Assembly (NCBI GenBank): GCA_027018935.1
Contig: JALUXZ010000156.1
Coordinates: 1-51,706, forward strand
Reading direction: 5' to 3'
Source: Mariprofundaceae bacterium
GTDB taxonomy: Bacteria > Pseudomonadota > Zetaproteobacteria > Mariprofundales > Mariprofundaceae
Length of the DNA: 51,706 nucleotides
Shown here: in pieces, positions 1 through 9,607 of the stretch
Layout of the letters: every line of letters begins with the position of its first letter
How positions within the stretch are numbered: the first letter of the stretch is position 1
Translations under genes and position numbers: made by a program
The notes under the pieces: generated by a model
Databases searched by the model: none
What the model was told of the DNA's origin: nothing
Seen by the model: the letters and a program-made list of their open reading frames with translations, nothing else

Positions 1-102
1 GAAAACAAAGGCGGCTGTGTTAAATATCAATTCTCAGCACGAAAAACTGTTGCAGTTAATGGGAAAACGGTATCTCAGACTTTATTCCTGAAACCAAAAT
101 AA
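1..102 (+). CDS. 3' end of an unidentified protein (partial, ...ENKGGCVKYQFSARKTVAVNGKTVSQTLFLKPK*)
   Basis: Open frame 1 from the window edge to TAA at 100-102. Confidence 0.5.
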   Translation, partial: ENKGGCVKYQFSARKTVAVNGKTVSQTLFLKPK

Positions 103-347
103 AAGGTGCGGAATGTCGGAATCACGCATGGAAGGCAGGGTAATCGCATCAGTTTTTATCATTTAGAAGAAATTTAAAAGCTCCAAAGGTATAATACGTA
201 ATTGTTTGATTTTAATCTGAAGAATTGACATTCTATGGGTAGAAATAGGTTAAGTTATGTGTTGTATTTCTAGAGTTATAGATGATGTGCATATCATTCA
301 GGGAATGATTCGTAGTAATAAAAAGCTTATTCGGGCGTTGGCATTGC

Positions 348-1109
348 TTACAATGGATGAAAGCGAATGCGGTTGTTGCGAAAGCTTTCAAATTGTTTGC
401 TAGGCACACGAAAGGGTGCAGCAGCACGGATTGCGGCAATGAGTGTTTGATCTAATGCGCTATTGCCTGATGATTCAAGAATTTTAACGCTAAGCAGTTG
501 TCCGTTGCGCTGTAAAATCATTTCAACCAATGGGTCAGGTGTATTTTCATTGATGCCGCCGGGTACTTTCCAATGGGATTGCACGGCAGCCTGCATCATG
601 GCGATATAACGATCAATTTCTTGTGTTGAAAGTTGTTTTCCCATGATGTCTGCCATATCTGGTTTGGGTTTAGAGCGTGTTTTGGTGGTTTTGTTGCTGC
701 TTGATTCGACAGGTGAAAAAGGATCAAAATCTGGGTCTTCTTTAACTTTCTTTGTGCTTTTCACTGCCTTTTTAGTTTTAGGCTTTAGTTTTAAGACTGG
801 TTTTTTCTTGGGCTTGATTTTCTGTTTAACAACAGCTTTTACTTTAGGTTTGTGTGTTTTTTTGACGGTTTTAACTTTCTTCTGAGTCTTACGAGCTTGA
901 TGCTGCATTTTCTTTAAATCTTGGGCAGAGATCATGCTCACTTCAATGCGTTTGAGTGGTGGGGTGGGGGCATGATTGCTTTGCCACCATGCGATGGTGG
1001 CAATTATGCCGACAATGAGAACATGCGCCAATACAGCGAACAGGAAATCCAGTCCGCTAAATGTATGATAACGCGTGTGTTTAGCGGGTTGGCTCTGTGA
1101 CAAGTCCAA
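348..1109 (-). CDS. tolA: TolA/TonB-like energy transducer protein
   Basis: N-terminal TM segment, Lys/Pro-rich linker, TonB/TolA-like C-terminal domain; directly downstream of tolQ-tolR. Confidence 0.85.
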   Translation of the reverse strand: MDLSQSQPAKHTRYHTFSGLDFLFAVLAHVLIVGIIATIAWWQSNHAPTPPLKRIEVSMISAQDLKKMQHQARKTQKKVKTVKKTHKPKVKAVVKQKIKPKKKPVLKLKPKTKKAVKSTKKVKEDPDFDPFSPVESSSNKTTKTRSKPKPDMADIMGKQLSTQEIDRYIAMMQAAVQSHWKVPGGINENTPDPLVEMILQRNGQLLSVKILESSGNSALDQTLIAAIRAAAPFRVPSKQFESFRNNRIRFHPL

Positions 1110-1518
1110 CCTTCTTAATTCCAGCTCTTTCTAGACTGCTCATGACTTGAGCCACATACTGATATTGTGTTTTGGCATCACCACGGATGAAAACAGGCAG
1201 TTTGGGATTATTTTCACGCATGGCTTGGATGCGTGCTGCCAGTTGTTTGAGTTTTACTTTGTGTTTTTGCATATAAATATCGCCATTTTTGCGAATGCTA
1301 ATGACCAATGGTTCGATATTTTGTTGCATGGCTGGTGCATCGGCATCAGGTAAATCAACATTGATGCCTTGTGTTAATAATGGTGCTGCAACCATAAAAA
1401 TAATGAGCAATACCAACATCACATCCACCAGCGGTGTCACATTGATTTCACCCATAGGCTCACTGCCCTTATCCCATTTGTTGCTGGATCCACCCCAGCC
1501 GCTTTGACCTGCCCACAT
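1081..1518 (-). CDS. tolR: TolR (ExbD family)
   Basis: EINVTPLVDVMLVLLIIFMVAAPLL motif typical of ExbD/TolR. Confidence 0.95.
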   Translation of the reverse strand: MWAGQSGWGGSSNKWDKGSEPMGEINVTPLVDVMLVLLIIFMVAAPLLTQGINVDLPDADAPAMQQNIEPLVISIRKNGDIYMQKHKVKLKQLAARIQAMRENNPKLPVFIRGDAKTQYQYVAQVMSSLERAGIKKVGLVTEPTR

Positions 1519-1523
1519 AGTGA

Positions 1524-2219
1524 TTAACCTCGGCGAATATGACGTGACATAATATTTAAAAATTCAGACGCGAACTGCTCCATGCCTGATGCCTGACGTT
1601 TTAAATCAGCTGTGAATTTATTGTATGCGACAACAGCAGGAATCGCAGCAACCAATCCGAATGCTGTAGCAACCAAAGCTTCAGCAATGCCCGGTGCGAC
1701 AGCAGTTAAGGATGTGTTTTGAGATATGGCAATGCCTTGAAAGGCAGTTAAAATACCCCATACGGTACCAAACAGACCAATAAATGGTGATGTTGAACCA
1801 ACCGTGGCTAGAAATGCTAGGTGACGGGATAAAGCTTCCATTTCACGTGATAATGCAGCATCTAAGGAGCGGCGAATACCATCCAGACCGTGACCAGCAG
1901 TGATTTTATTACCAACATCCTGTTGCTTGGAATCACCACGTTGGCGAATGTACTCACGATAACCAGATTGAAAAATATTCGCCAGTGGGGTGTGGGCATA
2001 ACGGTTTGGAATACTGGCAAGAACGGTATCCATATCTGATCCGCCCCAGAAAGCATCTGAAAAAGCAGCATTTTCTTTACGCGTTTTGCGATAAATACGG
2101 GCTTTGTTAAAAATAACACCCCATGAGGCGATGGATAGTAATAAAAGTAATATTAATACGCCTTTTACGACTATGCCTGCACCAAGAATGAGTGCCCATA
2201 CACTTAGTTGTTCTGCCAT
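1524..2219 (-). CDS. tolQ: TolQ (MotA/TolQ/ExbB proton channel family)
   Basis: GLFGTVWGILTAF and PGIAEALVATAFGLVAAIPAVVAYN motifs. Confidence 0.95.
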   Translation of the reverse strand: MAEQLSVWALILGAGIVVKGVLILLLLLSIASWGVIFNKARIYRKTRKENAAFSDAFWGGSDMDTVLASIPNRYAHTPLANIFQSGYREYIRQRGDSKQQDVGNKITAGHGLDGIRRSLDAALSREMEALSRHLAFLATVGSTSPFIGLFGTVWGILTAFQGIAISQNTSLTAVAPGIAEALVATAFGLVAAIPAVVAYNKFTADLKRQASGMEQFASEFLNIMSRHIRRG

Positions 2220-2228
2220 ATTCTCTCC

Positions 2229-2648
2229 TTATGTATCTTGATAAATTTGTTGTTGTAATGTGGATAGCAATGCCTTGGGAATCAGGCTGGGTCGTCCTGC
2301 AGTATTCACACAGGCAAGTTGAACAGTTGCATCGGTGAGTAGTATTTTTTTCCCCATAGCTGATTTGCTATAAATGCGCTGAATAAATGCAATACGCGCG
2401 CCAGAGGCTTTCGTAAGCAGTGTCTCAACATGTATCATATCGTTAAAATGTGCTGCGCCTTTATAGTGAATGTTCACGTTGGTCACCACAAACATGATGC
2501 CGAAATCCTTAAGAACTTGATCAAGTTCGATATTGTGGGCACGTAAAAATTCAGTGCGTCCGCGTTCCATAAATTTTAAATAATTGGCGTAATATACCAC
2601 GCCGCCATGATCGGTATCTTCATAATAAATGCGTATAGGAAAGTTCAT
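2229..2648 (-). CDS. ybgC: Acyl-CoA thioesterase YbgC (hot-dog fold)
   Basis: [31 protein letters not shown] motif; adjacent to tolQ. Confidence 0.93.
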   Translation of the reverse strand: MNFPIRIYYEDTDHGGVVYYANYLKFMERGRTEFLRAHNIELDQVLKDFGIMFVVTNVNIHYKGAAHFNDMIHVETLLTKASGARIAFIQRIYSKSAMGKKILLTDATVQLACVNTAGRPSLIPKALLSTLQQQIYQDT

Positions 2649-3682
2649 AACAACGAACCTTGTGGAGTGTCATCATGTGGTAATGTCCTTCCCAAATGGC
2701 TATATGCCAAAGGAGTTGCTACACGGCCGCGTGGGGTGCGTGCAATCAAGCCTTCTTGCATCAAATAAGGCTCCAATACATCTTCAATGGTATCGCGCTC
2801 TTCGGCAATGGATGCGGCAAGCGTATCCAGTCCAGCAGGTCCACCATTATAACGATCAATGAGGGCAATCAATAAACGGCGATCCATTTGATCTAAGCCC
2901 AAATGATCAACCTCCATGCGGGTTAATGAGTGATCGGCGATTTGTTGATTGATTTCACCTTGATGTTCAACTTGTGCAAAATCACGGACACGTCGTAATA
3001 AACGATTAGCAATACGGGGTGTACCACGTGAGCGTTTGGCCATTTCTAATGAACCTTCGCTTGTGCTTGGAATATCCAATAACTGTGCAGATCGGGTTAC
3101 AATTTGGGCAAGTTCATTGTGTGAATAAAATTCCAAACGTTGAAGAATGCCAAAACGATCTCTTAAAGGGTTGGTAAGCAAGCCAGCGCGTGTGGTTGCT
3201 CCGACCAAGGTGAAACGTGGTAAATCCATTTTGATGGAACGTGCCGCAGGCCCTTGTCCAATCATAATGTCCAATTGAAAATCTTCCAAGGCTGGATAAA
3301 GAATTTCTTCGACTTGCGGACTTAAACGATGAATCTCATCGATAAACAATACATCGCCCTCTTCCAAATTGGTGAGCATAGCCGCCAAATCACCAGGGCG
3401 TTCAATGACTGGCCCAGAGGTGCTGCGAATGGTTGTCCCCATTTCATTGGCGATGATATTCGCTAATGTGGTTTTACCCAAACCCGGTGGACCATATAAC
3501 AGAACATGATCCAAAGATTCCTGACGCGCGGTTGCTGCTTTGATGAAGATGCTAAGATTTTCACGAATCTTTTCTTGCCCGACATAGTCAGCCAGCTTTT
3601 TGGGGCGCAATGCGACATCCCAATCTTCTGGTTGATTTGAGGCAGTAATAATACGTTCTTCTGGCGTGAAATCATCGCTCAT
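2645..3682 (-). CDS. ruvB: Holliday junction branch migration ATPase RuvB
   Basis: [29 protein letters not shown] motifs. Confidence 0.98.
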   Translation of the reverse strand: MSDDFTPEERIITASNQPEDWDVALRPKKLADYVGQEKIRENLSIFIKAATARQESLDHVLLYGPPGLGKTTLANIIANEMGTTIRSTSGPVIERPGDLAAMLTNLEEGDVLFIDEIHRLSPQVEEILYPALEDFQLDIMIGQGPAARSIKMDLPRFTLVGATTRAGLLTNPLRDRFGILQRLEFYSHNELAQIVTRSAQLLDIPSTSEGSLEMAKRSRGTPRIANRLLRRVRDFAQVEHQGEINQQIADHSLTRMEVDHLGLDQMDRRLLIALIDRYNGGPAGLDTLAASIAEERDTIEDVLEPYLMQEGLIARTPRGRVATPLAYSHLGRTLPHDDTPQGSLL

Positions 3683-4242
3683 GTGAGTACTTTTAGAGCT
3701 GCTTTAAAGCATGTTTCAAAATTTTGTGATGCATCAATAGATTTTAATGCTTTATCAATTTGCGGTGCTTTATAACCTAAGTTAAGCAAAGCAGACTTCA
3801 CATCATGAAGCCCGTGGTCGCCAGATGTGCTGTCGTGTCCAACTTCGAGTTTGCCTTGTAATTCTAAAATAAGTCGTTGCGCAGTTTTTTTGCCAATACC
3901 AGGTGTGCGAGCGATGGCTAAATCATCGGCTTGCTCAATAGCTGTTGCCAACTCACTTGCTGACATACCAGACATTAAATTAAGAGCCATTTTTGCACCA
4001 ATACCCGTAACTTTATTTAACTTACGGAAAGTTTCACGTTCATGGCTATCAGCAAAACCAAATAAAACCAGTTGGTCTTCACGTACATAGGTGTGAATGG
4101 ATAGTGAAGCTGTATCACCAGTTTTTAGATTGCATAAGGTTTGTAGGCTGACCGATACGTCATAACCCACACCTTGCACATCAATAAGTACTGTGCCTAT
4201 CGGGTCAAGCTCTCGAATCTTACCGGATAACCAGCCAATCAT
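3679..4242 (-). CDS. ruvA: Holliday junction protein RuvA
   Basis: [13 protein letters not shown] start, HhH motifs ([21 protein letters not shown]); start trimmed from the ORF track value 4299. Confidence 0.96.
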   Translation of the reverse strand: MIGWLSGKIRELDPIGTVLIDVQGVGYDVSVSLQTLCNLKTGDTASLSIHTYVREDQLVLFGFADSHERETFRKLNKVTGIGAKMALNLMSGMSASELATAIEQADDLAIARTPGIGKKTAQRLILELQGKLEVGHDSTSGDHGLHDVKSALLNLGYKAPQIDKALKSIDASQNFETCFKAALKVLT

Positions 4243-4739
4243 GATGACTCCTGCCTTTTGATGCGTGATGTTTGTACAGGCGCATGATGCGCGTGACAAA
4301 TGCAGACGGCAAGCGCATCAGCAGCATCTTCTTGAAGTGGTGGCGGTGGTTTGAGTAACATATTCACCATGTGCTGCATTTGCGCTTTATCGGCGCGCCC
4401 GAAACCTGTGAGTGATTGTTTGACCTTGGTCGGAGAATAGGGTGTTACATGCAACTTGTGATGGCCACATGCGGCAATAAGTGCGCCACGTGCTTGCCCT
4501 AATTTTAGTGCAGAAGCGACGTTTTTTGATACAAATACATCTTCCATGGCAGCGGTATCAGGTTGAAATTCAGCAATAATATCATTCAAGCCCAAAAACA
4601 AATTGGTTAAACGCTCACTGAAATCACCTTTGCCAGCTTGGATAACAGTATGGTAGACATAGCATAAACGGTTGCCTTGAGCATCTAAGATGCCAACACC
4701 CGTTTTGATAGAGCCTGGATCAACGCCAAGAATACGCAT
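4239..4739 (-). CDS. ruvC: Crossover junction endodeoxyribonuclease RuvC
   Basis: MRILGVDPGSIKTGVGI, AMEDVFVSKN, DAADALAVCICH motifs. Confidence 0.97.
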   Translation of the reverse strand: MRILGVDPGSIKTGVGILDAQGNRLCYVYHTVIQAGKGDFSERLTNLFLGLNDIIAEFQPDTAAMEDVFVSKNVASALKLGQARGALIAACGHHKLHVTPYSPTKVKQSLTGFGRADKAQMQHMVNMLLKPPPPLQEDAADALAVCICHAHHAPVQTSRIKRQESS

Positions 4740-4776
4740 AATTTGCCATAGCCGAATAAGAGGATATTTTGGACAT

Positions 4777-4806
4777 AAAAAAAGCAGGGGATAACCCTGC
4801 TTTTTT
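4777..4806 (-). terminator. Rho-independent terminator downstream of trxA (looks bidirectional)
   Basis: aaaaaaAGCAGGGgataaCCCTGCTtttttt: perfect stem with A/T tracts on both sides. Confidence 0.85.
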
Positions 4807-4828
4807 AGTAAAACATGTGAACAATGAA

Positions 4829-5158
4829 TTAATCGAGGTGTTCGTTAATAAAATCAACCAACTTACCTTTGGTAACAGCGCCAACTTTGGTGCCTTGTAC
4901 ATTACCATCAGAGAAAACCATCAAGGTTGGGATGCCACGCACACCATATTTGCCTGGGGTGTTTGGATTATCATCAATATCAATTTTAGCAATAGTGATT
5001 TTATCACCCATATCGGCAGCAATTTCAGTTAAAATAGGTGCGATTTGTTTGCAAGGACCACACCAAGGTGCCCAGAAATCAACCAGTACAGCACCAGAAG
5101 CCTTTAAAACATCGTTCTCAAAACTATCATCAGTCACATTTATAATGTTGTCAGACAT
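4829..5158 (-). CDS. trxA: Thioredoxin
   Basis: [16 protein letters not shown] active site; start set at [13 protein letters not shown]. Confidence 0.96.
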   Translation of the reverse strand: MSDNIINVTDDSFENDVLKASGAVLVDFWAPWCGPCKQIAPILTEIAADMGDKITIAKIDIDDNPNTPGKYGVRGIPTLMVFSDGNVQGTKVGAVTKGKLVDFINEHLD

Positions 5159-5270
5159 GTATTTTTCCTCGTTGTATGCCCCGCAGGGCTTAATCAATAA
5201 ACTAGGCTATCTCATGCTGGTAAAAGTGCAAGAGCGTTCATAGTATGCCGCTACGTTAGTCGGGGGGAAG

Positions 5271-6419
5271 ATGAGCGTCAACTGTACTGCATTACAATCG
5301 ATGATTGCTGACAATATCCGTGCATCGAATGGTTTTTTACCATTTGAGGATTTTATGCGCGCCGCTTTGTATGAGAAAAAGTTGGGATATTATGAGTCAA
5401 AACATGTGTTTGGAGAGGCGGGTGATTTTGTTACAGGGGCGGATTTAGGCCCTTGGTTGGCGATGGGTTTTGCTGATTTAATGTTTTGGGGTTGGCAGCA
5501 ATTGGGCAGACCAGAGCATTGGGTGTTGTTGGAGCAAGGTGGTGGTACAGGGCGCTTGTTAACACAGGTGTTACGTTTCTTGCAACATCAAGATATGGCA
5601 TTTCCAACGGTGATTGCGGTGGAGCGTAGTGCGCAAATGCGTGAGAGGCAGCAGGCACACTATGCTGAGAAGGGCTTTGATGTTCAGCAATATATTGAGC
5701 TTGCAGATGTAAAGACGGATTTGCCCGTACTGATGATGTGCAATGAGTTGCCAGATGCTTTTCCTGTGCGAAGTTTTGTTTGGCGTAATCAATGTTTTTA
5801 TGAGCGTGGGGTTCAATTATCAGATGATAGGTTTGTGTGGTCTGAGTCACAAGAATCTATGGCAGATGCGCCCAGTATTGATACCACATTGATAGAAGCA
5901 TGGTCGAATGGTTATATTAGTGAATACAACCCTGCATTGCCTGCATGGCAAAAGAATGTGTCGGATGTGATAGGGGATGGTTTTGTTTTTTGTGTGGATT
6001 ATGGTTATAGCCAACAGGAATATTATCGTTCTAATCGAATTGAAGGCACATTGATGGGGCATAAGGCGCACCAAGTGGTTGAAAATGTGTTGGCAGATGT
6101 TGGCTTGTGTGATTTGACTGCGCATGTGGATTTCACGGCTTTAGCAAAATCAGGTATGAAGTATGATTTATTGCCTTGCTCTTTTATTACGCAAGGAGGG
6201 TGGTTGGCACAAAGCCCTATGGTGCAGCAGGCAATCAGTGAATTGGCGCAAGATGGGTCGATTGAATCGGTGCAGGCATTGGCACATGCCAAGCGTATGC
6301 TTCTACCCTTTGGTATGGGCGAAACCTTTAAGTTGTTTGTGCAAGGTAAGGGCAAACAGCTATGCCCAGACTACTTAAAAAGCTTGGATCGTATGCGTGA
6401 CCTGAGGTTAAGTCTGTGA
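5271..6419 (+). CDS. MidA/NDUFAF7-family SAM-dependent methyltransferase
   Basis: FEDFMRAALYEKKLGYYES, GDFVTGADLGPWLA, EQGGGTGRL, CNELPDAFPV, CVDYGYSQQEYY motifs. Confidence 0.88.
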   Translation: MSVNCTALQSMIADNIRASNGFLPFEDFMRAALYEKKLGYYESKHVFGEAGDFVTGADLGPWLAMGFADLMFWGWQQLGRPEHWVLLEQGGGTGRLLTQVLRFLQHQDMAFPTVIAVERSAQMRERQQAHYAEKGFDVQQYIELADVKTDLPVLMMCNELPDAFPVRSFVWRNQCFYERGVQLSDDRFVWSESQESMADAPSIDTTLIEAWSNGYISEYNPALPAWQKNVSDVIGDGFVFCVDYGYSQQEYYRSNRIEGTLMGHKAHQVVENVLADVGLCDLTAHVDFTALAKSGMKYDLLPCSFITQGGWLAQSPMVQQAISELAQDGSIESVQALAHAKRMLLPFGMGETFKLFVQGKGKQLCPDYLKSLDRMRDLRLSL

Positions 6420-6504
6420 AAACAGCTTGCAAGGGATATGTTTTAATGAGGAATATTTTTTATAGTGATTGTATGAATGTGCAGATACCTGCTAAGGTTG
6501 TGGC

Positions 6505-8301
6505 ATGATTAAAAAGGGTGTGACGCATTTGGGTCAATATAGCCTAGACTCCGAATTGGGGTCGGGTGGCATGGGTATTGTGTATCGTGCAACCGATGAA
6601 AAGCTGCATCGTGAAGTTGCTATTAAGGTTTTACACCCACATTTACTACAGAATGAAGATTTAAAAGAACGTTTTCGCCGTGAAGCGCGTATGCATGCGC
6701 AGTTGATGCACCCCAATGTTGTAACACTACTGTCCCTTTATGAAGATGCTGAACATATGGCTCTTATTATGGAGATGGTACATGGCAAGAATTTAAGAGA
6801 ATATTTACGGACTGCAAAAAAACATGCAATTATAGATTTGGTGCGCATTGCTCAAGCGATTTTATTGGGTTTGGAAGCAGCGCATCATATTGGGCTTGTG
6901 CATCGTGATTTAAAACCAGCCAATGTGTTGCTAGCTGATAATGGTGATATAAAGTTGATGGATTTTGGTTTGGCAAAACCAGCCAAAGGTGATGATGATT
7001 TAACTCAAAGTGGTGCAACAGTAGGCTCGTTTCGTTATATGGCACCAGAGCAAATTCTGAATCAACCCATTGATGCACGTACCGATTTATATGCTTTTGG
7101 TATTCTGCTTTATCAAATGATGACAGGAAAACTCCCTTTTGATGCATCTGCGCAGGGTGGTGGCGAGTTTGAAATTATGGAGAAACAGGTGCGTGAACAT
7201 CCTGTTTCACCGCATGAGTTAAACCGTTCTTTGCCGTTGGAAATTTCTGATCTTATTTTAAGATTGTTGGCAAAAAGTCCCAATGACCGCCCAGCTAGCT
7301 GTGCCTTGGTGCATCAAGAATTAGATATTATTGCTAGGCATTTGTCTGATAATGTTATGGCTCCAGGCTTATCCAAAACCTCAGTAAGCATTCCTACGCA
7401 TTCTAATGCTGCGATTGCGAAGGGTTTGTTAAAAGCATCGGCTCGAAGTATTGGCTCGAAATTTTCTAAGTTTTTTGGGCTGATAACCACGCTCTTGCCT
7501 AGGCGTGACTTGCCTGCATCGGGTAAAGATTCGGGTATGCCACATAAGTGGAAAGCGGTGATAACATGGGGCGGGGCATCTTTGATGTTGGCATTGCTTG
7601 GCTGGGTGCTTGTTTCGGTGATGGATGTTGCAGAAAGGCCTGCCATGGTAGCTGAGCCTGCTGTTCAAAAGATTGTTTCTACGAATGATAAAAAACAGCC
7701 AGAAGCAATAGCGTCAAAAGTGGATGCTAGCATTGTAGAACAAAACAAGAAGGCGATACAAGAACCTTCCCTAAAAGAAGTAAAACCAGTTGTTGTCGTT
7801 GAAAAAAAGGTACCGTCGAAGAAGATTATTAAACCTAAAAAAATTAGGAAAGCTAGGCCTGCTGCACGCTCAATTACGTATTCTGTCGGCTATAAAGTAA
7901 CACGTTCGAATGGTGGTGCTGTGGATGTGTCTAAGCCACATGAATTTAAGGGCGGCAAGCGTTTGTATTTTGAATCTTTAAGGTCTTATAGCGGTAAAGA
8001 GATATTTACATCGTATAAAAAGGCTCAAATTCGTTTGTACTTGGATAAACCTGCAACGTTACGAAAAATTATATTGCATAAAGCCAGCGTTGGCAGGCTT
8101 AACTTTAAAGGTGGTTACGTAAAGTTGGCGGTGCAAGATAGTAAGTATAAGTGGCATGAGGTTTTTTCTCGCAACGATGATGATGTTGATATTGCTGTAA
8201 CAATTTCCAAGAGCAAACTCCCTAAGAAGATTAGGGGTGTTCGTTTGCGTTTCCGTACCCCAGAACCCATCACTATTGGGCCCATTGATTTGATTCGCTG
8301 A
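6505..8301 (+). CDS. Membrane Ser/Thr protein kinase (PknB-like) with a C-terminal extracytoplasmic domain
   Basis: Kinase motifs GSGGMGIVYRA, VHRDLKPANVLL, DFGLAKP; one TM (AVITWGGASLMLALLGWVLVSVMD); C-terminal beta-rich region. Confidence 0.92.
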   Translation: MIKKGVTHLGQYSLDSELGSGGMGIVYRATDEKLHREVAIKVLHPHLLQNEDLKERFRREARMHAQLMHPNVVTLLSLYEDAEHMALIMEMVHGKNLREYLRTAKKHAIIDLVRIAQAILLGLEAAHHIGLVHRDLKPANVLLADNGDIKLMDFGLAKPAKGDDDLTQSGATVGSFRYMAPEQILNQPIDARTDLYAFGILLYQMMTGKLPFDASAQGGGEFEIMEKQVREHPVSPHELNRSLPLEISDLILRLLAKSPNDRPASCALVHQELDIIARHLSDNVMAPGLSKTSVSIPTHSNAAIAKGLLKASARSIGSKFSKFFGLITTLLPRRDLPASGKDSGMPHKWKAVITWGGASLMLALLGWVLVSVMDVAERPAMVAEPAVQKIVSTNDKKQPEAIASKVDASIVEQNKKAIQEPSLKEVKPVVVVEKKVPSKKIIKPKKIRKARPAARSITYSVGYKVTRSNGGAVDVSKPHEFKGGKRLYFESLRSYSGKEIFTSYKKAQIRLYLDKPATLRKIILHKASVGRLNFKGGYVKLAVQDSKYKWHEVFSRNDDDVDIAVTISKSKLPKKIRGVRLRFRTPEPITIGPIDLIR

Positions 8302-8311
8302 TTCTTTAGCG

Positions 8312-9607
8312 ATGTCAGATGTGTTATTAGGAAAGGTAAAGTATTTATTACCAGGTGGGGATGCTTTGGTGCATATATCTTCGCAAGGTAGCCATTATAA
8401 AACTTGCTTTGTTCGTCAAGCTATTCCAGGTGACTTATTGTCTTTGTCTGATGCCCATAAACGCCGGGGTGTAGTAAGAGCTTCACTTGCAAAAGTTGAA
8501 GAAGCATCGAATAAACGTGTGGCTGCAAGCTGTTCGATCGCAGCACGTTGTGGTGGCTGTGCATTGCAATACCTACATAAAGATGCGCATGCAGCCGTAA
8601 AGTCGCAATGGGTTCGGGATGCTTTTGCTAGGGTGATAACAAAAAATACACAGTGGCTGCCTGTTCAAACATCGGGTGAGTCGCATGATGAAGATTGGCA
8701 TAGGCGGCGTTTGCGTTGGCATGTTGGGAGCAATCAGCAAAAGCAGGCTATTTTGGGTTTTCGTGCATATCAGAGTCATGAAGTGGTTGAGATTGATGAC
8801 TGCATGGTGCTGACGGCTGAATTAGAGGCTTTGAGAAAGGCTTTGCAACTTACTTTGAGAAATCGTGTGATAAAGAAGCCTGAATCGGTGTATGCTGTAC
8901 AGTTATCTGATGCTATACATGTGGTTTTGGAATATACAGGTAAGTGTGCGTTGGATGCGATGCCTCCTGATATTGCTTGGCAGGGATTAAAATTGCAATA
9001 CTGGTGCCGGGATAAAGAGGGACTAAGAGCATTAAGCAAACCTGTGTATCAGTTGTATGATTATTTACCTACAGCTACTGGTGATATAGCGATTCATATT
9101 GGACCTGATGATTTTGTGCAGGGGCAAAAAAGTGGTAACCGCATGATGATTGAACAAATTCTAGCATGGAGTGCTGGAGCGAAGTATGTGGTCGATTTGT
9201 TTTCGGGAGCAGGTAACCTTTCTCTGCCTTTGGCGGCCTCAGGGATGCAGGTGATGGGTGCGGAGGTGAATGTTGCTAGCGTACGTGCTGCCAATGCCAA
9301 TGCCAAGCGTTTAAAACTCCCTGCCACATACCAACAGTCAGATTTATTTGGTCGTTTTGATAGCTCTCCATTTGTGGGGGCAGATATATTGATTGTTGAT
9401 CCACCACGTAAGGGCGCAAAGAAAATTTGTGGTTTGATGAACCGCTTATTGCCTCAAAAAGTTATCTTGGTGCATTGTGATGTGCTTTCTGGTGAGCGTG
9501 ATGCCCTAGAAATGAAGGCGCAGGGTTATCATTTGCAGGCATTGCGAGCCTTGGATTTATTTCCCTATTCGGGGCATGTGGAAAGTATGAGTTTATGGAC
9601 GCGATAA
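8312..9607 (+). CDS. RNA (uracil-5-)-methyltransferase, TrmA/RumA family
   Basis: CGGCALQ Fe-S-type motif, VVDLFSGAGNLSLPLA SAM motif, VDPPRKGA, terminal FPYSGHVESMSLW. Confidence 0.88.
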   Translation: MSDVLLGKVKYLLPGGDALVHISSQGSHYKTCFVRQAIPGDLLSLSDAHKRRGVVRASLAKVEEASNKRVAASCSIAARCGGCALQYLHKDAHAAVKSQWVRDAFARVITKNTQWLPVQTSGESHDEDWHRRRLRWHVGSNQQKQAILGFRAYQSHEVVEIDDCMVLTAELEALRKALQLTLRNRVIKKPESVYAVQLSDAIHVVLEYTGKCALDAMPPDIAWQGLKLQYWCRDKEGLRALSKPVYQLYDYLPTATGDIAIHIGPDDFVQGQKSGNRMMIEQILAWSAGAKYVVDLFSGAGNLSLPLAASGMQVMGAEVNVASVRAANANAKRLKLPATYQQSDLFGRFDSSPFVGADILIVDPPRKGAKKICGLMNRLLPQKVILVHCDVLSGERDALEMKAQGYHLQALRALDLFPYSGHVESMSLWTR

